Notes: generated by a model from the sequence alone, not told the origin. Shown: positions 1 to 9,323, counted from the first letter of the stretch. The stretch is 64,000 nt of DNA from Kitasatospora sp. SUK 42 (GCF_015776785.2 NZ_LFMD02000003.1:333788-397787), one strand, 5' to 3'. Program-made: numbers and translations.

Positions 1-25
1 GCACGAATACCGCTGAGGTGTGGGG

Positions 26-622
26 ATGACGCGCGACCAGGCTCCGTACTGGAACACCAACGTGGCCCGGCACGCCGGCATCCTGCGGGCGGTGCCGCCG
101 GGGTGCGGGGCGGCGCTGGACGTGGGGTGCGGGGACGGGCTGTTGGCGTCGAGGCTGGCGCGGCGGTGCGGACGGGTGGTCGGGGTGGACACCTCGGCCG
201 AGATGGTCGCCCGGGCGCGGGCCGCCCACCTCGAACCCGCCTTCCTGGAGGGGGACTTCCTCACCCTTGACCTTCCCGTCGAGGGCTTCGACTTCGTCTG
301 CTCGGTCAGCGCGATCCACCACATGGACTTCGAGGCCGCCCTCACCCGCATGCGGGAACTGCTGCGCCCCGGCGGCGTCCTGGTGGTGGTCGGGCTCGCA
401 CGGGAGGGGTCGGCGGCGGACCGGGCCCGGCGAGCAGCCGCCGCACCACTGGTACGGGCCGTGAAGACGGTACGGCGGGCCACCACCCCGGAGGGCATGC
501 CGACGACCGCACCGGTGATGACCTACCGGGAGGTGCGGCAGGCGGCCTGGCGGGTGCTGCCCGGGGTCGGCTACCGGTGGCACCTGCTGCGGCGCTACTC
601 GCTGACCTGGCGCAAGCCCTGA
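26..622 (+). CDS. class I SAM-dependent methyltransferase
   Basis: Encodes about 198 residues with the Rossmann methyltransferase motif I (LDVGCGDG, residues 31-38), an acidic motif II (VVGVDTS, 51-57) and a post-motif ELLRPGGVLVV near 111. These bind S-adenosylmethionine, so a soluble cytoplasmic methyl transfer enzyme is likely. The substrate cannot be told from sequence. I chose the ATG at 26 over an in-frame GTG at 20 because GAGG at 15-18 is correctly spaced only for the ATG. The gene stands alone, convergent with a membrane-protein gene on the other strand. The 3' half beyond residue 135 is basic and not diagnostic. Confidence 0.85.
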   Translation: MTRDQAPYWNTNVARHAGILRAVPPGCGAALDVGCGDGLLASRLARRCGRVVGVDTSAEMVARARAAHLEPAFLEGDFLTLDLPVEGFDFVCSVSAIHHMDFEAALTRMRELLRPGGVLVVVGLAREGSAADRARRAAAAPLVRAVKTVRRATTPEGMPTTAPVMTYREVRQAAWRVLPGVGYRWHLLRRYSLTWRKP

Positions 623-723
623 GGGATCGCCGTGCGCACGGCCGGCCCCTCAGCGTCGAGTTCGAGGATCCCGGCGGGCGGGAGCATCTCCACCGCTCCG
701 CCGACCGGGCGGGTTGATCCGGG

Positions 724-1290
724 TCAGCACTGGGCGATCGCCGCCGCCAGCAGCATGCCGATGAGGAGCAGGCCCAACGCGATGAAGCCGAGGCCCAGTT
801 GGCGGCCGACCGAGGCGAACCGATGGGCGGGGGCCAGGCCCAGGATCGTCAGGGCCCAGGACGAGAGGTAGTCGGCGCCGTGGTGGCGCACCGCGTCGGC
901 GACCAGTTTCAGGCCCCGGTCGTCGACGTCCAGGATCACCCGCCGGCCGGAGCGGTCGGCCACGGACACGTAGGTGAGCGGGCCCGACCGCCGCGGCAGC
1001 ACCCAGCCGCGCACGATGGCGAGCGCCGCGAGGTCCACCTCCCGCACGCCCGTCCAGGTACGGGCCCGCACCAGGGTTCCGTCGGCCCGCCAGGACTTCC
1101 GCCGCGCCGTACCGGACCGCAGCAGGACGGCCGGCCCCATCGCCGCCACCAGTCCGGGCAGCAGCAGCGCCGCCGAGTGCGCGAACGCCGGGCCGACCGC
1201 CAACGGCGGTGCCACCACCGCGACGAGCAGCACCGCCCACACCACGGCGAGGGAGCCGCGCCGCCGTACGACCCCGGTCGAAGTACTCAC
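724..1290 (-). CDS. small membrane protein with a PH-like soluble segment
   Basis: About 188 residues from a GTG at 1290. Two hydrophobic segments near the N terminus (about residues 12-35 and 40-58) and one at the C terminus (about 165-187) look membrane-spanning. The segment between them is beta-rich and ends in VSVADRSGRRVILDVDD, which resembles the PH-like domains of bacterial membrane proteins. This is a loose resemblance and no function is claimed. An in-frame ATG at 1386 would add a low-complexity Arg/Gly-rich extension, so I prefer the internal GTG even though its ribosome site (GGTGG) is weak. Confidence 0.6.
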   Translation of the reverse strand: MSTSTGVVRRRGSLAVVWAVLLVAVVAPPLAVGPAFAHSAALLLPGLVAAMGPAVLLRSGTARRKSWRADGTLVRARTWTGVREVDLAALAIVRGWVLPRRSGPLTYVSVADRSGRRVILDVDDRGLKLVADAVRHHGADYLSSWALTILGLAPAHRFASVGRQLGLGFIALGLLLIGMLLAAAIAQC

Positions 1291-1357
1291 GGCCGCCACC
1301 GTAGCCCTGCCGACCGGTCGGGCACCACGGGATCGGCCGTCCGACGCCCCGCCGCGG

Positions 1358-1624
1358 TCAGGCCACCGGCTGCCGGTCACGGTCACGGTCCCGGTCGGGT
1401 GTGGGGGCGGCGGTGAGGTCCTCGGAGCGGTGGGGCATCCGCAGGACGGCCAGGGCGCCGAGGGCGACGACGGCGATGGCGAAGAGCAGGAGGGAGAGCA
1501 GGACGAGGCCGGTCACGAGTCGCACGCGTCGCCCCCGGCCGGCCCGATCGGGCACGGGTGCTGGTTCACGGCCACCCGGCGGCGCCCCCCGGGTCTCCAC
1601 CCGGCGCGCGGCGCTGCTCCGCAC
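1358..1624 (-). CDS. hypothetical single-pass membrane protein
   Basis: An 88-residue product with a basic Arg-rich N-terminal half, one strongly hydrophobic segment (about residues 36-62, LVTGLVLLSLLLFAIAVVAL) and a short charged tail ending in a repeated Asp-Arg dipeptide. The hydrophobic stretch in the correct frame, and a GAGGAG just upstream of the GTG start, support a real gene. The ribosome site is very close (2 nt), so a shorter form is possible. It points the same way as the membrane-protein gene at 724-1290 and may be co-transcribed with it. Function unknown. Confidence 0.45.
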   Translation of the reverse strand: MRSSAARRVETRGAPPGGREPAPVPDRAGRGRRVRLVTGLVLLSLLLFAIAVVALGALAVLRMPHRSEDLTAAPTPDRDRDRDRQPVA

Positions 1625-1953
1625 AACTCCTCGCGCGCGGCCGACCGGTCAGGGGGGAGTTCGAGGGGGAACACGAAGAGACCTCCGCGGGGGGACGAAA
1701 GTGGACCACTCGTCGACGCATACCGGCCAACAGGACCCGGACAACGGCGAGATCACGAGCCAACGAACACTCAGCGCACACGACTCGCTACGCTCAGCAT
1801 GGGGCCTATGTGATGCTCGGCGCAACTTCTTTGCGGTGACTCGCATATATACAAATCGAACCTCAATTCGGCGGTCTGGCCTGCTAGTTGTCGGTAGCGT
1901 CGGCGCCCATCACCCGGGCAGACTGGTCAGCCGACAGCTCGGGAGGGGGCAGC
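1625..1953. other. intergenic region with AT-rich promoter-like stretch
   Basis: This gap separates divergent genes. Most is GC-rich and featureless. The part at about 1830-1880 is unusually AT-rich for the window (TATATACAAATC around 1846-1857) and likely holds the promoter of the XRE regulator. I could not define a convincing -35 element. Confidence 0.4.
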
Positions 1954-2802
1954 ATGGCAGTCTCGACCGTTCGCCGACGAAGGCTCGGCGGCGAACTGCG
2001 GAAGCTCCGTGAGGAACGGAGGCTCACCGCCGAAGTGGTCGCGGAGGCCACGGGGATGAGCCAGCCCAAACTCACCCGGATCGAGACCGCCCACACCGCG
2101 GCCAAGATCGAGGACGTCATCAAACTCCTCGACTACTACGGATGCGACGACGAGGACTACCGGGCCGGACTGATCGCCATCACGAAGGACGGGAGCAAGC
2201 GCGGCTGGTGGCTGAGCTACCGCGACGTCATCAACGCCACCGCGAACGACCTGATCCTCCTGGAAGCCGACGCCACCACCTACAAGACGTACGAGCCGGC
2301 CCTCGTCCCCGGCCTCTTCCAGACGCCCGAATACGCGCGCATCGTCATCGACCGTCTGCGCATCCGGTCCGGCGGATCCGTCGAGGACCTGGTCCAGGTG
2401 CGCATGGCACGGCAGTCCATCCTGACCCGCCCGAACCCCGTGCAGGTGTGGGCCGTCATCCACGAGGCGGCCCTCTGCTCCAACGCCAACCGCCCCGAGA
2501 TCATGGTCCCGCAGCTGGACAGGCTCCTGACGCTCAGCAGCCTGCCCAACATCAACATCCAGGTCATGCCGGTCGGCGCGGCGATCAACCCGGGAATGAC
2601 CGGAGCACTCGCGCTGATGGGATTCCCCCAGCGGAAGGACCTCGACGTCGTCCTGGTCGAAGGGCTGCTGAGCAGCCTGTGGGTCGAGGATCCGGCCGAT
2701 GTGGAGCTCTACCGGGCGAAGTTCCAGGAGATCACGGCGGAAGCCATGTCCGTCGACTCCTCGCTCGCCTTCATCACCGCACAGAGAGACAAGATCAAGT
2801 GA
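1954..2802 (+). CDS. Scr1-type XRE transcriptional regulator (HTH + DUF5753)
   Basis: About 282 residues. Residues 10-65 form an XRE helix-turn-helix (LGGELRKLREERRLTAEVVA then MSQPKLTRIE). The rest, about 95-275, matches the DUF5753 ligand or partner domain (features such as PGLFQTPEYAR and QVMPVGA). In actinobacteria this family is usually paired with a small DUF397 protein, and the pairs have been called antitoxin-like regulators. The partner follows here with a 4-bp overlap. The ATG at 1954 is set by GGGAGGGGG at 1941-1949. An upstream in-frame GTG at 1888 has no such site. Confidence 0.9.
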   Translation: MAVSTVRRRRLGGELRKLREERRLTAEVVAEATGMSQPKLTRIETAHTAAKIEDVIKLLDYYGCDDEDYRAGLIAITKDGSKRGWWLSYRDVINATANDLILLEADATTYKTYEPALVPGLFQTPEYARIVIDRLRIRSGGSVEDLVQVRMARQSILTRPNPVQVWAVIHEAALCSNANRPEIMVPQLDRLLTLSSLPNINIQVMPVGAAINPGMTGALALMGFPQRKDLDVVLVEGLLSSLWVEDPADVELYRAKFQEITAEAMSVDSSLAFITAQRDKIK

Positions 2803-3005
2803 CCCAGCCGACCTTCAAGAAGTCCAGCTACAGCGCCGGGGACGACAACTGCGTCGAGGTGGCCACCCCTGGCGGCTCCGGATCCGGCTCCCGCATCCGC
2901 GACTCGAAGGACCCCTCCGGCCCCGCCCTCGCCTTCGACCGCGCGGCCCACACCGCGTTCATCGACGCCGTCGCCGCCGGGGAGTTCGACTTCGGGCTCC
3001 TCTAG
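2799..3005 (+). CDS. DUF397 domain protein
   Basis: A 68-residue protein with the family hallmarks FKKSSYSAGDDNCVEVA at the N terminus and IRDSKDPSGPALAF in the middle. It is the standard partner of Scr1-type XRE regulators. Its GTG start overlaps the regulator's stop codon (GTGA), so the two are translationally coupled. DUF397 proteins are small cytoplasmic factors with no proven biochemical activity. Such pairs are present in many copies in streptomycete genomes and affect development when deleted or overexpressed. Family assignment is firm; the role here is inferred. Confidence 0.88.
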   Translation: MTQPTFKKSSYSAGDDNCVEVATPGGSGSGSRIRDSKDPSGPALAFDRAAHTAFIDAVAAGEFDFGLL

Positions 3006-3026
3006 GAACCCACTGGGCGGCGGCCG

Positions 3027-3683
3027 TCACCCCCGGTGGGCGGCGATGAGCCCGGGCAGTTCGCGCATGGACTCGAAGACGACCGTGCCCGGCCCGGCCA
3101 GCCGCTGCGCCGCGGTGACGCCGCCCGCGTAGCCGAGCGAGCGCATCCCGGCGGCGCGGGCGGCCGTGACGCCGGGCAGGCTGTCCTCGACGACCAGGCA
3201 GGCCGCCGGGTCGACGCCCATGGTGCGGGCGGCGTGCAGGAACAGGTCGGGCGCGGGCTTGCCGCGCCCGACCTCGGTGGCGCTGAAGATCCGCCCGGCG
3301 AAGCGGTCGTACAGCCCGGTGCGGCCGAGGGTGTGGCGCATCTTCTCGTGGGTGCCGCTGGAGGCGACGCAGGTCGGCAGGGTGATCGCGTCCAGCGCCT
3401 CCGGCAGGCCGTCCACCGGGGTCAACCAGGCGTCCATGGCCTCGGCGTGCAGCTCGCGGAAGCGCCGGTCGAACGCCGTCGCGGTCTCCTCCCCGAGCCG
3501 CTCGGCGACCATCGCGTGGTTGGCCGCCTCCGATCTCCCGACGAACCGCTCGATCGCCTCCGCCTCGGTCAGCGGCCAGCCCAGCTCGGCGCCCAGCCGC
3601 ACCAGCACCCGGACGGCGATCACCTCGCTGTCCACCAGGACGCCGTCGCAGTCGAATATCACCAGCTCAATCGGCTTGATCAT
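3027..3683 (-). CDS. HAD-superfamily phosphatase (beta-phosphoglucomutase-like)
   Basis: 218 residues. Motif I FDCDGVLVDS supplies the nucleophile Asp11 and general acid Asp13. An alpha-helical cap follows (about 20-90), then motif II with VASSGT, the motif III lysine in GKPAPDLF, and motif IV VVEDSLPG. Together these define a HAD subfamily IA hydrolase. Substrates are typically small phosphorylated metabolites, and the exact one cannot be read from sequence. The gene converges on the DUF397 gene with only 21 bp between them and has no operon partner. Confidence 0.88.
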   Translation of the reverse strand: MIKPIELVIFDCDGVLVDSEVIAVRVLVRLGAELGWPLTEAEAIERFVGRSEAANHAMVAERLGEETATAFDRRFRELHAEAMDAWLTPVDGLPEALDAITLPTCVASSGTHEKMRHTLGRTGLYDRFAGRIFSATEVGRGKPAPDLFLHAARTMGVDPAACLVVEDSLPGVTAARAAGMRSLGYAGGVTAAQRLAGPGTVVFESMRELPGLIAAHRG

Positions 3684-3707
3684 CCGAACAGCATAGGGAT
3701 GCGCCCA

Positions 3708-3753
3708 CCGCCCGGGGCCGGTGGTCCATGAACGGGCCGACGGCCCCGGGCGG
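3708..3753 (-). terminator. hairpin downstream of the serine protease gene
   Basis: A perfect 13-bp inverted repeat (CCGCCCGGGGCCG at 3708-3720 with its complement at 3741-3753) encloses a 20-nt loop and starts 9 nt after the protease stop codon. There is no T-run, as is usual for actinobacterial terminators. Confidence 0.65.
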
Positions 3754-3762
3754 CGGCCGGCC

Positions 3763-5313
3763 TCAGCTGGTCTGGATGGAGGTGTCGTCGATCACGAAGC
3801 TCGTCTGGAGCGAGGCGTCCTCGGTCCCGGTGAACTTCAGGGTGACGCTCTGGCCCGCGTAGGACGAGAGGTCGAAGGTGCGCTGCTGGTAGCCGGCCGC
3901 GGCGTCCACGTTGGAGTAGGTCTTCAGCGTGGTGCCGTTCACCGACACGGTCAGCTTGTCGTACGCCGTGGAGCCCGACTCGGCGGTGTCGATGTGCAGC
4001 CAGAAGCTCAGCGTCGCCTTGCACCCGGCCGGGATCGTCACCGTCTGCGCCAGCGTGTCGGTGTGGGTGGTGCCGTAGCCGTTCAGCCACGCCTTCCACG
4101 AACCGCCGTGCGCCGCCTGCGAGGCGCTGTTGTCGATCACGCCCGAGCTCGTCGTCCACGGCGCCGCCGTACCCGTCTCGAAGCCCGGGTTGCCCAGCAG
4201 CTGCGCCGGCGTGCAGGTGCCGCCGCCACCGCCGTTCACCGCCCAGGTGAAGCCGGTCGAACCGGCCCTGCCGGCCGAGTCCGTCACCGTGACCGTGACG
4301 TTGGAGGTGCCCGCGGTGGTCGCGGTGCCGGTGATCGCGCCGGTCGAGGAGTTGATCGACAGCCCGGCGGGCAGGCCGCTCGCGCTGTACGACAGCGGGG
4401 CGGTGCCGCCCGAGGCGTTGATCTGGAGGTTCACCGCGGTGCCGACCGCCGTGGACTGGTCACCGGGGCTGCTGACCGAGACGGCGCCGGTACCGGCCGG
4501 CTTGGTGAGCAGGCAGCCGGGCACGGTGAGGTCGATGGTCCGGTTGGTGCCCAGGCAGGTGGTGAACCAGTAGGTCTCCTCGCCGTAGCTCTGGCCCTTG
4601 GTGACGGTGGTCGTGCCGTCGGCGGCGACCTCACAGGGGTTGTTGAGGGTGCACATCGCGCCGTCGTCGTTGCCGGTGTTGTTGATGCCGACGATCCGCC
4701 CGCTCGCGGAGTCGACGATCGGCGAGCCGGAGGTGCCGTGCGTGGTGTTGCAGCCGGAGCTGTAGCGCAGCGAGTCGTGCCAGGTCCACTGGTCCTCGCG
4801 CAGGGTGGGCACGAAGCCGTTGACGGAGCAGTTCCAGACCTGCTTCCAGTACGAGGACGGGATGTACATCGCGGCGCCGTCGACGGGGTGCGCGTCGTTG
4901 ACGGTCAGCGCGGTGACGCCGTACTTGGAACTGATCGAGCCGTAGGTGTCGGTGAGGCGGTAGAGCGCGACGTCGGTGCCGGTCATCGTCGCGTACAGCA
5001 CCTGGTCGGCCTGGACGGTGCCGAGGCTGTTGCCCGCGCCGTCGAGCAGGGTGCCGCTGCGGCTGGCGCTCACGTTCTGGATGACCTGGCCGGCCGACGG
5101 CATGGTCGGCAGGCAGTGCCCGTTGGTGAGCATCAGCGCCCGGTCGCCGTCCACCGAGGCGGGGTAACGGACCAGCGAGGCCGAGCAGTTGCTCAACGCG
5201 ATGGTCGCGTTCAGGTCGGCCGCCTGGACCGCGTGCGCGGGGGCGGCGGCGAAGGCCAGCCCGCCCGCGACGACGGCACTCGCACCGGCCACCGCGACAA
5301 GTCTCTTGAACAT
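3763..5313 (-). CDS. secreted trypsin-like serine protease with Ig-like and C-terminal jelly-roll domains
   Basis: 516 residues starting with a clear Sec signal peptide (cleavage likely after AAPAHA, about residue 28). The protease domain shows a plausible triad: His66 in LTNGHC, Asp114 in GTDVALYRL and Ser195 in GTSGSP. Residues about 283-358 form a putative Ig-like domain (ASGLPAGLSINSSTG). After a Gly-rich linker, residues about 368-516 resemble the beta-sandwich domains often attached to streptomycete secreted enzymes (LLGNPGFETG, then SFVIDDTSI at the end). It likely acts outside the cell on protein. There is no obvious propeptide, which is unlike many SGPA-type proteases. Confidence 0.87.
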   Translation of the reverse strand: MFKRLVAVAGASAVVAGGLAFAAAPAHAVQAADLNATIALSNCSASLVRYPASVDGDRALMLTNGHCLPTMPSAGQVIQNVSASRSGTLLDGAGNSLGTVQADQVLYATMTGTDVALYRLTDTYGSISSKYGVTALTVNDAHPVDGAAMYIPSSYWKQVWNCSVNGFVPTLREDQWTWHDSLRYSSGCNTTHGTSGSPIVDSASGRIVGINNTGNDDGAMCTLNNPCEVAADGTTTVTKGQSYGEETYWFTTCLGTNRTIDLTVPGCLLTKPAGTGAVSVSSPGDQSTAVGTAVNLQINASGGTAPLSYSASGLPAGLSINSSTGAITGTATTAGTSNVTVTVTDSAGRAGSTGFTWAVNGGGGGTCTPAQLLGNPGFETGTAAPWTTSSGVIDNSASQAAHGGSWKAWLNGYGTTHTDTLAQTVTIPAGCKATLSFWLHIDTAESGSTAYDKLTVSVNGTTLKTYSNVDAAAGYQQRTFDLSSYAGQSVTLKFTGTEDASLQTSFVIDDTSIQTS

Positions 5314-5609
5314 GGCTCTCCTTGTGGGGGATCGCGGGGTGCCCGGCTGGTCGCCGAGGCCCGCGCCCGCACGAAAGTGCCATGGTCACTTCAAGTGGTC
5401 AACCGTTCGGGCCGAACTCGCCACCGTGCGACGCGTGTTGTGCCACCCAACAGCAACCACCCATCCCGATATGTCCGTTACGGGCGCACGGATCGCCCGC
5501 ACGGGGCCGCCTCACGGCGGTCACGGAATCTCATGGTCAACCGATGACCGGCCCATTACTCCCAGGGGCCGCCCAGGTCGCTCCCAGGAGGTCAACTACG
5601 ATCGGGCAC

Positions 5610-6731
5610 GTGCTCAGCCTCACCGGACTCCCCCTCCAGATCGCCACCTCGGTCATCGCGATCCTCGTCTTCGCCGCCACCATGTGGTTCTGGCCGCGGC
5701 TCGGCGGGAAGGGCTGGAAGTCCTGGCTGGGACGGTTCGGCGCCTTCCTCGCCACCCAGCTCACCGTGCTGGCCGCCATGGGCCTGATCGCCAACAGCTA
5801 CTTCGGCTTCTACAGCTCCTGGACCGACCTGCTCGGCACCAGCGGCGGGCTCGGCACAGTCGTCGACCACTCCCCCAACGCCTCCGGTGTGGCCGTCACC
5901 GGTGAGCAGAAGTTCTACTCGGCCCAGGGCTCGGACCCGGAGCGCTCCGGACTGATCCAGAAGGTCGACGTCAAAGGAGCCGGCAGCGGCCTGAGCAGCG
6001 AGGCGTACGTCTACCTGCCCCCGCAGTACTTCCAGCCGGACTACGCCAAGCAGCGCTTCCCGATGGCCCTGGTGCTCACCGGCTACCCGGGCACCCCGGA
6101 GAAGCTGATCTCGCTGATGCAGTACCCGGCCTCCACCCTCGAAGCGATAGAGCAGAAGAAGCTGCCGCCGACCATCCTGGTGATGACCCGCCCCACCCTC
6201 GTCGGCGACCGGGACACCGAGTGCGTGGACGTCCCGAACGGCCCGCAGGTCGAGACCTTCTTCACCACCGACCTGCCCAAGGCCCTCGCCACCACCTACC
6301 GGATCGGCACCGACCCGTCCAACCGGGCCGTGATCGGCAACTCCACCGGCGGCTACTGCGCGCTCAAGTTCGCGCTGCGCAAGCCCGACTCCTACCGCGC
6401 GGCCGTCGCCCTCTCCGGCTACTACAGCGCGGCCCACGACCCGACCACCGGCGACCTCTTCGGCGGCAGCGACAAGCTGAAGCAGGAGAACGACCTGCTG
6501 TGGCGGCTCAAGAACCAGCCGCCCGCGCCCGTCTCACTGCTGCTGACCACCGCGAACGACGAGAACAACTACGCCGAGACCCAGGCCATGGTCGGCGCCT
6601 TCAAGGCCCCGACCAAGATGTCGACCATCACCCTGGACACCGCCGGCCACAACTTCCACACCTGGACCCGGGAGATCCCCCCGGCCCTGGAATGGCTCGG
6701 CAAGCACATCACCATGCCCGCGACCGCCTGA
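5610..6731 (+). CDS. membrane-anchored esterase (alpha/beta hydrolase, antigen-85/esterase D-like)
   Basis: About 373 residues. Two hydrophobic helices near the N terminus (roughly 6-28 and 40-62) should anchor it, leaving the hydrolase domain outside. The domain has the nucleophile elbow GNSTGG (Ser245) and a C-terminal AGHNFHTW (His347), and resembles the antigen-85/esterase D family. GTG at 5610 is chosen because the family begins shortly before the first membrane helix (VLSLTG). AGGAGG at 5586-5591 is 18 nt away, farther than normal, and an in-frame ATG at 5544 is the alternative. The gene is divergent from the protease. Substrate unknown. Confidence 0.78.
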   Translation: MLSLTGLPLQIATSVIAILVFAATMWFWPRLGGKGWKSWLGRFGAFLATQLTVLAAMGLIANSYFGFYSSWTDLLGTSGGLGTVVDHSPNASGVAVTGEQKFYSAQGSDPERSGLIQKVDVKGAGSGLSSEAYVYLPPQYFQPDYAKQRFPMALVLTGYPGTPEKLISLMQYPASTLEAIEQKKLPPTILVMTRPTLVGDRDTECVDVPNGPQVETFFTTDLPKALATTYRIGTDPSNRAVIGNSTGGYCALKFALRKPDSYRAAVALSGYYSAAHDPTTGDLFGGSDKLKQENDLLWRLKNQPPAPVSLLLTTANDENNYAETQAMVGAFKAPTKMSTITLDTAGHNFHTWTREIPPALEWLGKHITMPATA

Positions 6732-6823
6732 CACCACCCGCCGTCCGGGTGAAACGGCAGATCACACCCGTCTCACAGACCCGTCTCACGGTTCTCTCAG
6801 GCACGCCACCGAGCGTATGGCGC

Positions 6824-9247
6824 ATGACCACGAGCAGCTACTCCCCTCCGGCCGGCGATCCGTGGTGGCCCGAGGCCGCGAACTACCCGCCGCCGGAGGT
6901 GCCGCAGCCGGACCCGGCGCCGCTCTTCCCCGAGCAGCCCCTGCCGCCCGTCGGCCCCAAGGGGTTCGCCTCCTGGCCCGACCGGCTGCGCACCCTCCCG
7001 GCCCGCGCCTGGCGCGGCCGCGCGGACGACCCGCGCTGGGTGCGCCCGGCCCTGCTGGCGCTGCTGGCCACGACCACCGTGCTCTACCTGTGGGGCCTGG
7101 GCGCCTCCGGCTGGGCCAACGCCTTCTACTCGGCCGCCGTGCAGGCCGGCAGCCAGAGCTGGAAGGCCTTCTTCTTCGGCTCCTCCGACGCCGCCAACTT
7201 CATCACCGTCGACAAGCCCCCGGCCTCGCTGTGGCCGATGGCACTGTCGGTGCGGATCTTCGGCCTCTCCTCCTGGGCGATCCTCGCCCCGCAGGCGCTG
7301 ATGGGCACCGCCACCGTCGGCGTGCTGTACGCGACGGTGCGCCGCCGCTTCTCCCCGCTCGGCGGCCTGCTGGCCGGGGCCGCGCTGGCGCTCACCCCGG
7401 TCGCGGCGCTGATGTTCCGCTTCAACAACCCGGACGCGCTGCTGGTGCTGCTGCTCACCCTGTCCGCGTACGGGCTGGTGCGGGCGATCGAGACGGCGGG
7501 CACCCGCTGGCTGCTGTTCACCGGGGCGATGTTCGGCCTCGCCTTCCTCACCAAGACGCTGGCGGCCTTCCTGATCCTGCCCGCCTTCGCGGTGATCTAC
7601 CTGGTCGTGGCGCCCACCGGCTTCTGGCGGCGGGTGCGGCAGACCCTGCTCGCGGGCGCGGCCCTGCTGGTCGCGGGCGGCTGGTGGGTGGCGGTCGTCG
7701 AGCTGCTGCCCGCCTCGGCCCGCCCGTACGTCGGCGGCTCGCAGGACAACAGCTTCCTGTCGCTCACCTTCGGCTACAACGGCCTCGGCCGGGTCGACGG
7801 CAACGAGCGCGGCAGCGTCGGCGGCGGCGGCCGGATGCCGGCCGGGCTCGACCTGCCGGGCGGGGCGATGCCCGGCGGCGGCCGCGGCTGGGGCCAGACC
7901 GGCATCACCCGGATGTTCGGCGGTGACATCGGCGGGCAGATCGCCTGGCTGATGCCGGCCGCGCTGATCCTGCTGGTCGCCGCCCTCTGGGCGACCCGCC
8001 GCTACGCCCGTACCGACACGGCCCGCGCGGCCTTCCTGGTCTGGGGCGGCTGGCTGGTCTCCACCGCGCTGATCTTCAGCTTCATGTCCGGGATCTTCCA
8101 CCAGTACTACACGGTGGCGCTCGCCCCGGCCGTCGCGGCGCTGGTCGGCATGGGCGTGGACGGGCTGTGGCGGGCCCGGCACCGGCTGCCCTGGGCTCTG
8201 GTGCTGGCCGGGACCCTCGCGGTGACGGCGGTGTGGTCGTTCGTCCTGCTCGGACGCAGCTCCGGCTTCGTGCCCTGGCTGCGCTGGGCGGTGCTGGTCG
8301 GCGGACTGGTGGCGGCCGTCGCGCTGGTGGCCGGGCAGTTCGCCGGGAACCTCTCCGGGCGGGTCGGCGCGCGGATCGCCTCGGTGGCGGGCCTGGTGGG
8401 CCTGGCCGCGGCGCTCGGCGGCCCGGCGGCGTACGCGGTGGACACCGTGGGCACCGCGCACACCGGCTCGATCATCACCGCCGGACCGTCCGTGAAGGGC
8501 GCGTTCGGACCGGGTGGCGGCGGGCACAGGGGCGGCAAGGGGTTCCCGGGCGGGCAGGGCTTCCCCGGCGGCCAGGGCTTCCCGGGAGGCCAGGGCGGTC
8601 AGGGCTTCCCCGGCGGTCAGGGCGGTCAGGGCTCGCACGGGCAGAACGGCTTCCCCGGCGGCTTCCCGGGCGGGTTCGGCGGAGGTTCCGGAAACGGCTC
8701 CGACGGGTCCGGGAGGGGCGAGGGCACCGGCGGCCGCCACGAGCGTGGCACGGGCGCCGCCCCCGGCACCACCGGCGGCTTCCCCGGCGCGCAGGACTCC
8801 GAGGGCACGGGCCCCGGCGGCTTCCCCGGCGGCATGGGCGGCGGCGGCATGGGCGGCCTGCTCGACGGCGCCAAGGTGAGCGACGAGGCCGCGTCCCTGC
8901 TCAAGGACGGCGCCGACCAGTACACCTGGGCGGCCGCCACCACCGGCTCGCAGAACGCCGCCAGCTACCAACTCGCCACCGGTGAGCCGGTGATGGCCCT
9001 CGGCGGCTTCAACGGCACCGACCCGTCGCTCAGCCTGGCCGGCTTCCAGAAGTACGTCGAGGAGGGCAAGGTGCACTGGTTCATCGCCGGCGGCTCCCAC
9101 CGGGGCTTCGGCGGTGCGGGCGGCGAGGGCGACGAGGGTGGGCAGGAGTCCGAGTCCGCCCAGATCGAGTCCTGGGTGACCAGCCACTTCACCGCCAAGA
9201 CGGTCGGCAGCACCACGTTCTACGACCTGACGGCTCCGAAGTCCTGA
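6824..9247 (+). CDS. GT39-family membrane glycosyltransferase with Gly-rich insert
   Basis: About 807 residues. After a Pro-rich cytoplasmic start, many hydrophobic segments follow between roughly residues 80 and 545. An early loop carries VDKPP, typical of the polyprenyl-phosphate sugar-dependent GT39/ArnT family, where the Asp is catalytic. Residues about 560-680 are a long Gly-rich, low-complexity region with repeats of the type FPGGQG. A soluble C-terminal domain (about 685-807) ends the protein. It probably transfers a sugar from a lipid carrier on the outer face of the membrane. Acceptor unknown. ATG at 6824 is used because upstream sequence in frame does not look coding. Confidence 0.85.
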   Translation: MTTSSYSPPAGDPWWPEAANYPPPEVPQPDPAPLFPEQPLPPVGPKGFASWPDRLRTLPARAWRGRADDPRWVRPALLALLATTTVLYLWGLGASGWANAFYSAAVQAGSQSWKAFFFGSSDAANFITVDKPPASLWPMALSVRIFGLSSWAILAPQALMGTATVGVLYATVRRRFSPLGGLLAGAALALTPVAALMFRFNNPDALLVLLLTLSAYGLVRAIETAGTRWLLFTGAMFGLAFLTKTLAAFLILPAFAVIYLVVAPTGFWRRVRQTLLAGAALLVAGGWWVAVVELLPASARPYVGGSQDNSFLSLTFGYNGLGRVDGNERGSVGGGGRMPAGLDLPGGAMPGGGRGWGQTGITRMFGGDIGGQIAWLMPAALILLVAALWATRRYARTDTARAAFLVWGGWLVSTALIFSFMSGIFHQYYTVALAPAVAALVGMGVDGLWRARHRLPWALVLAGTLAVTAVWSFVLLGRSSGFVPWLRWAVLVGGLVAAVALVAGQFAGNLSGRVGARIASVAGLVGLAAALGGPAAYAVDTVGTAHTGSIITAGPSVKGAFGPGGGGHRGGKGFPGGQGFPGGQGFPGGQGGQGFPGGQGGQGSHGQNGFPGGFPGGFGGGSGNGSDGSGRGEGTGGRHERGTGAAPGTTGGFPGAQDSEGTGPGGFPGGMGGGGMGGLLDGAKVSDEAASLLKDGADQYTWAAATTGSQNAASYQLATGEPVMALGGFNGTDPSLSLAGFQKYVEEGKVHWFIAGGSHRGFGGAGGEGDEGGQESESAQIESWVTSHFTAKTVGSTTFYDLTAPKS

Positions 9248-9273
9248 AACCGCTGTTCCACAGGGCCCGAAAT

Positions 9274-9315
9274 CCGAGAGGGGCGTGCCGCGTTCGCGCG
9301 GCACGCCCCTCTCGG
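9274..9315. terminator. bidirectional terminator hairpin
   Basis: A perfect 19-bp stem (CCGAGAGGGGCGTGCCGCG with its exact complement) closes on a TTCG tetraloop. It lies between the convergent glycosyltransferase and peptidase genes, 26 nt from one stop and 8 nt from the other. Confidence 0.9.
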
Positions 9316-9323
9316 TGTCGGTC

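Noticed and set aside
3721..5547. Long plus-strand frame opposite the serine protease
   Set aside because: No domain or ribosome site; the minus strand encodes a clear secreted protease with signal peptide and catalytic triad.
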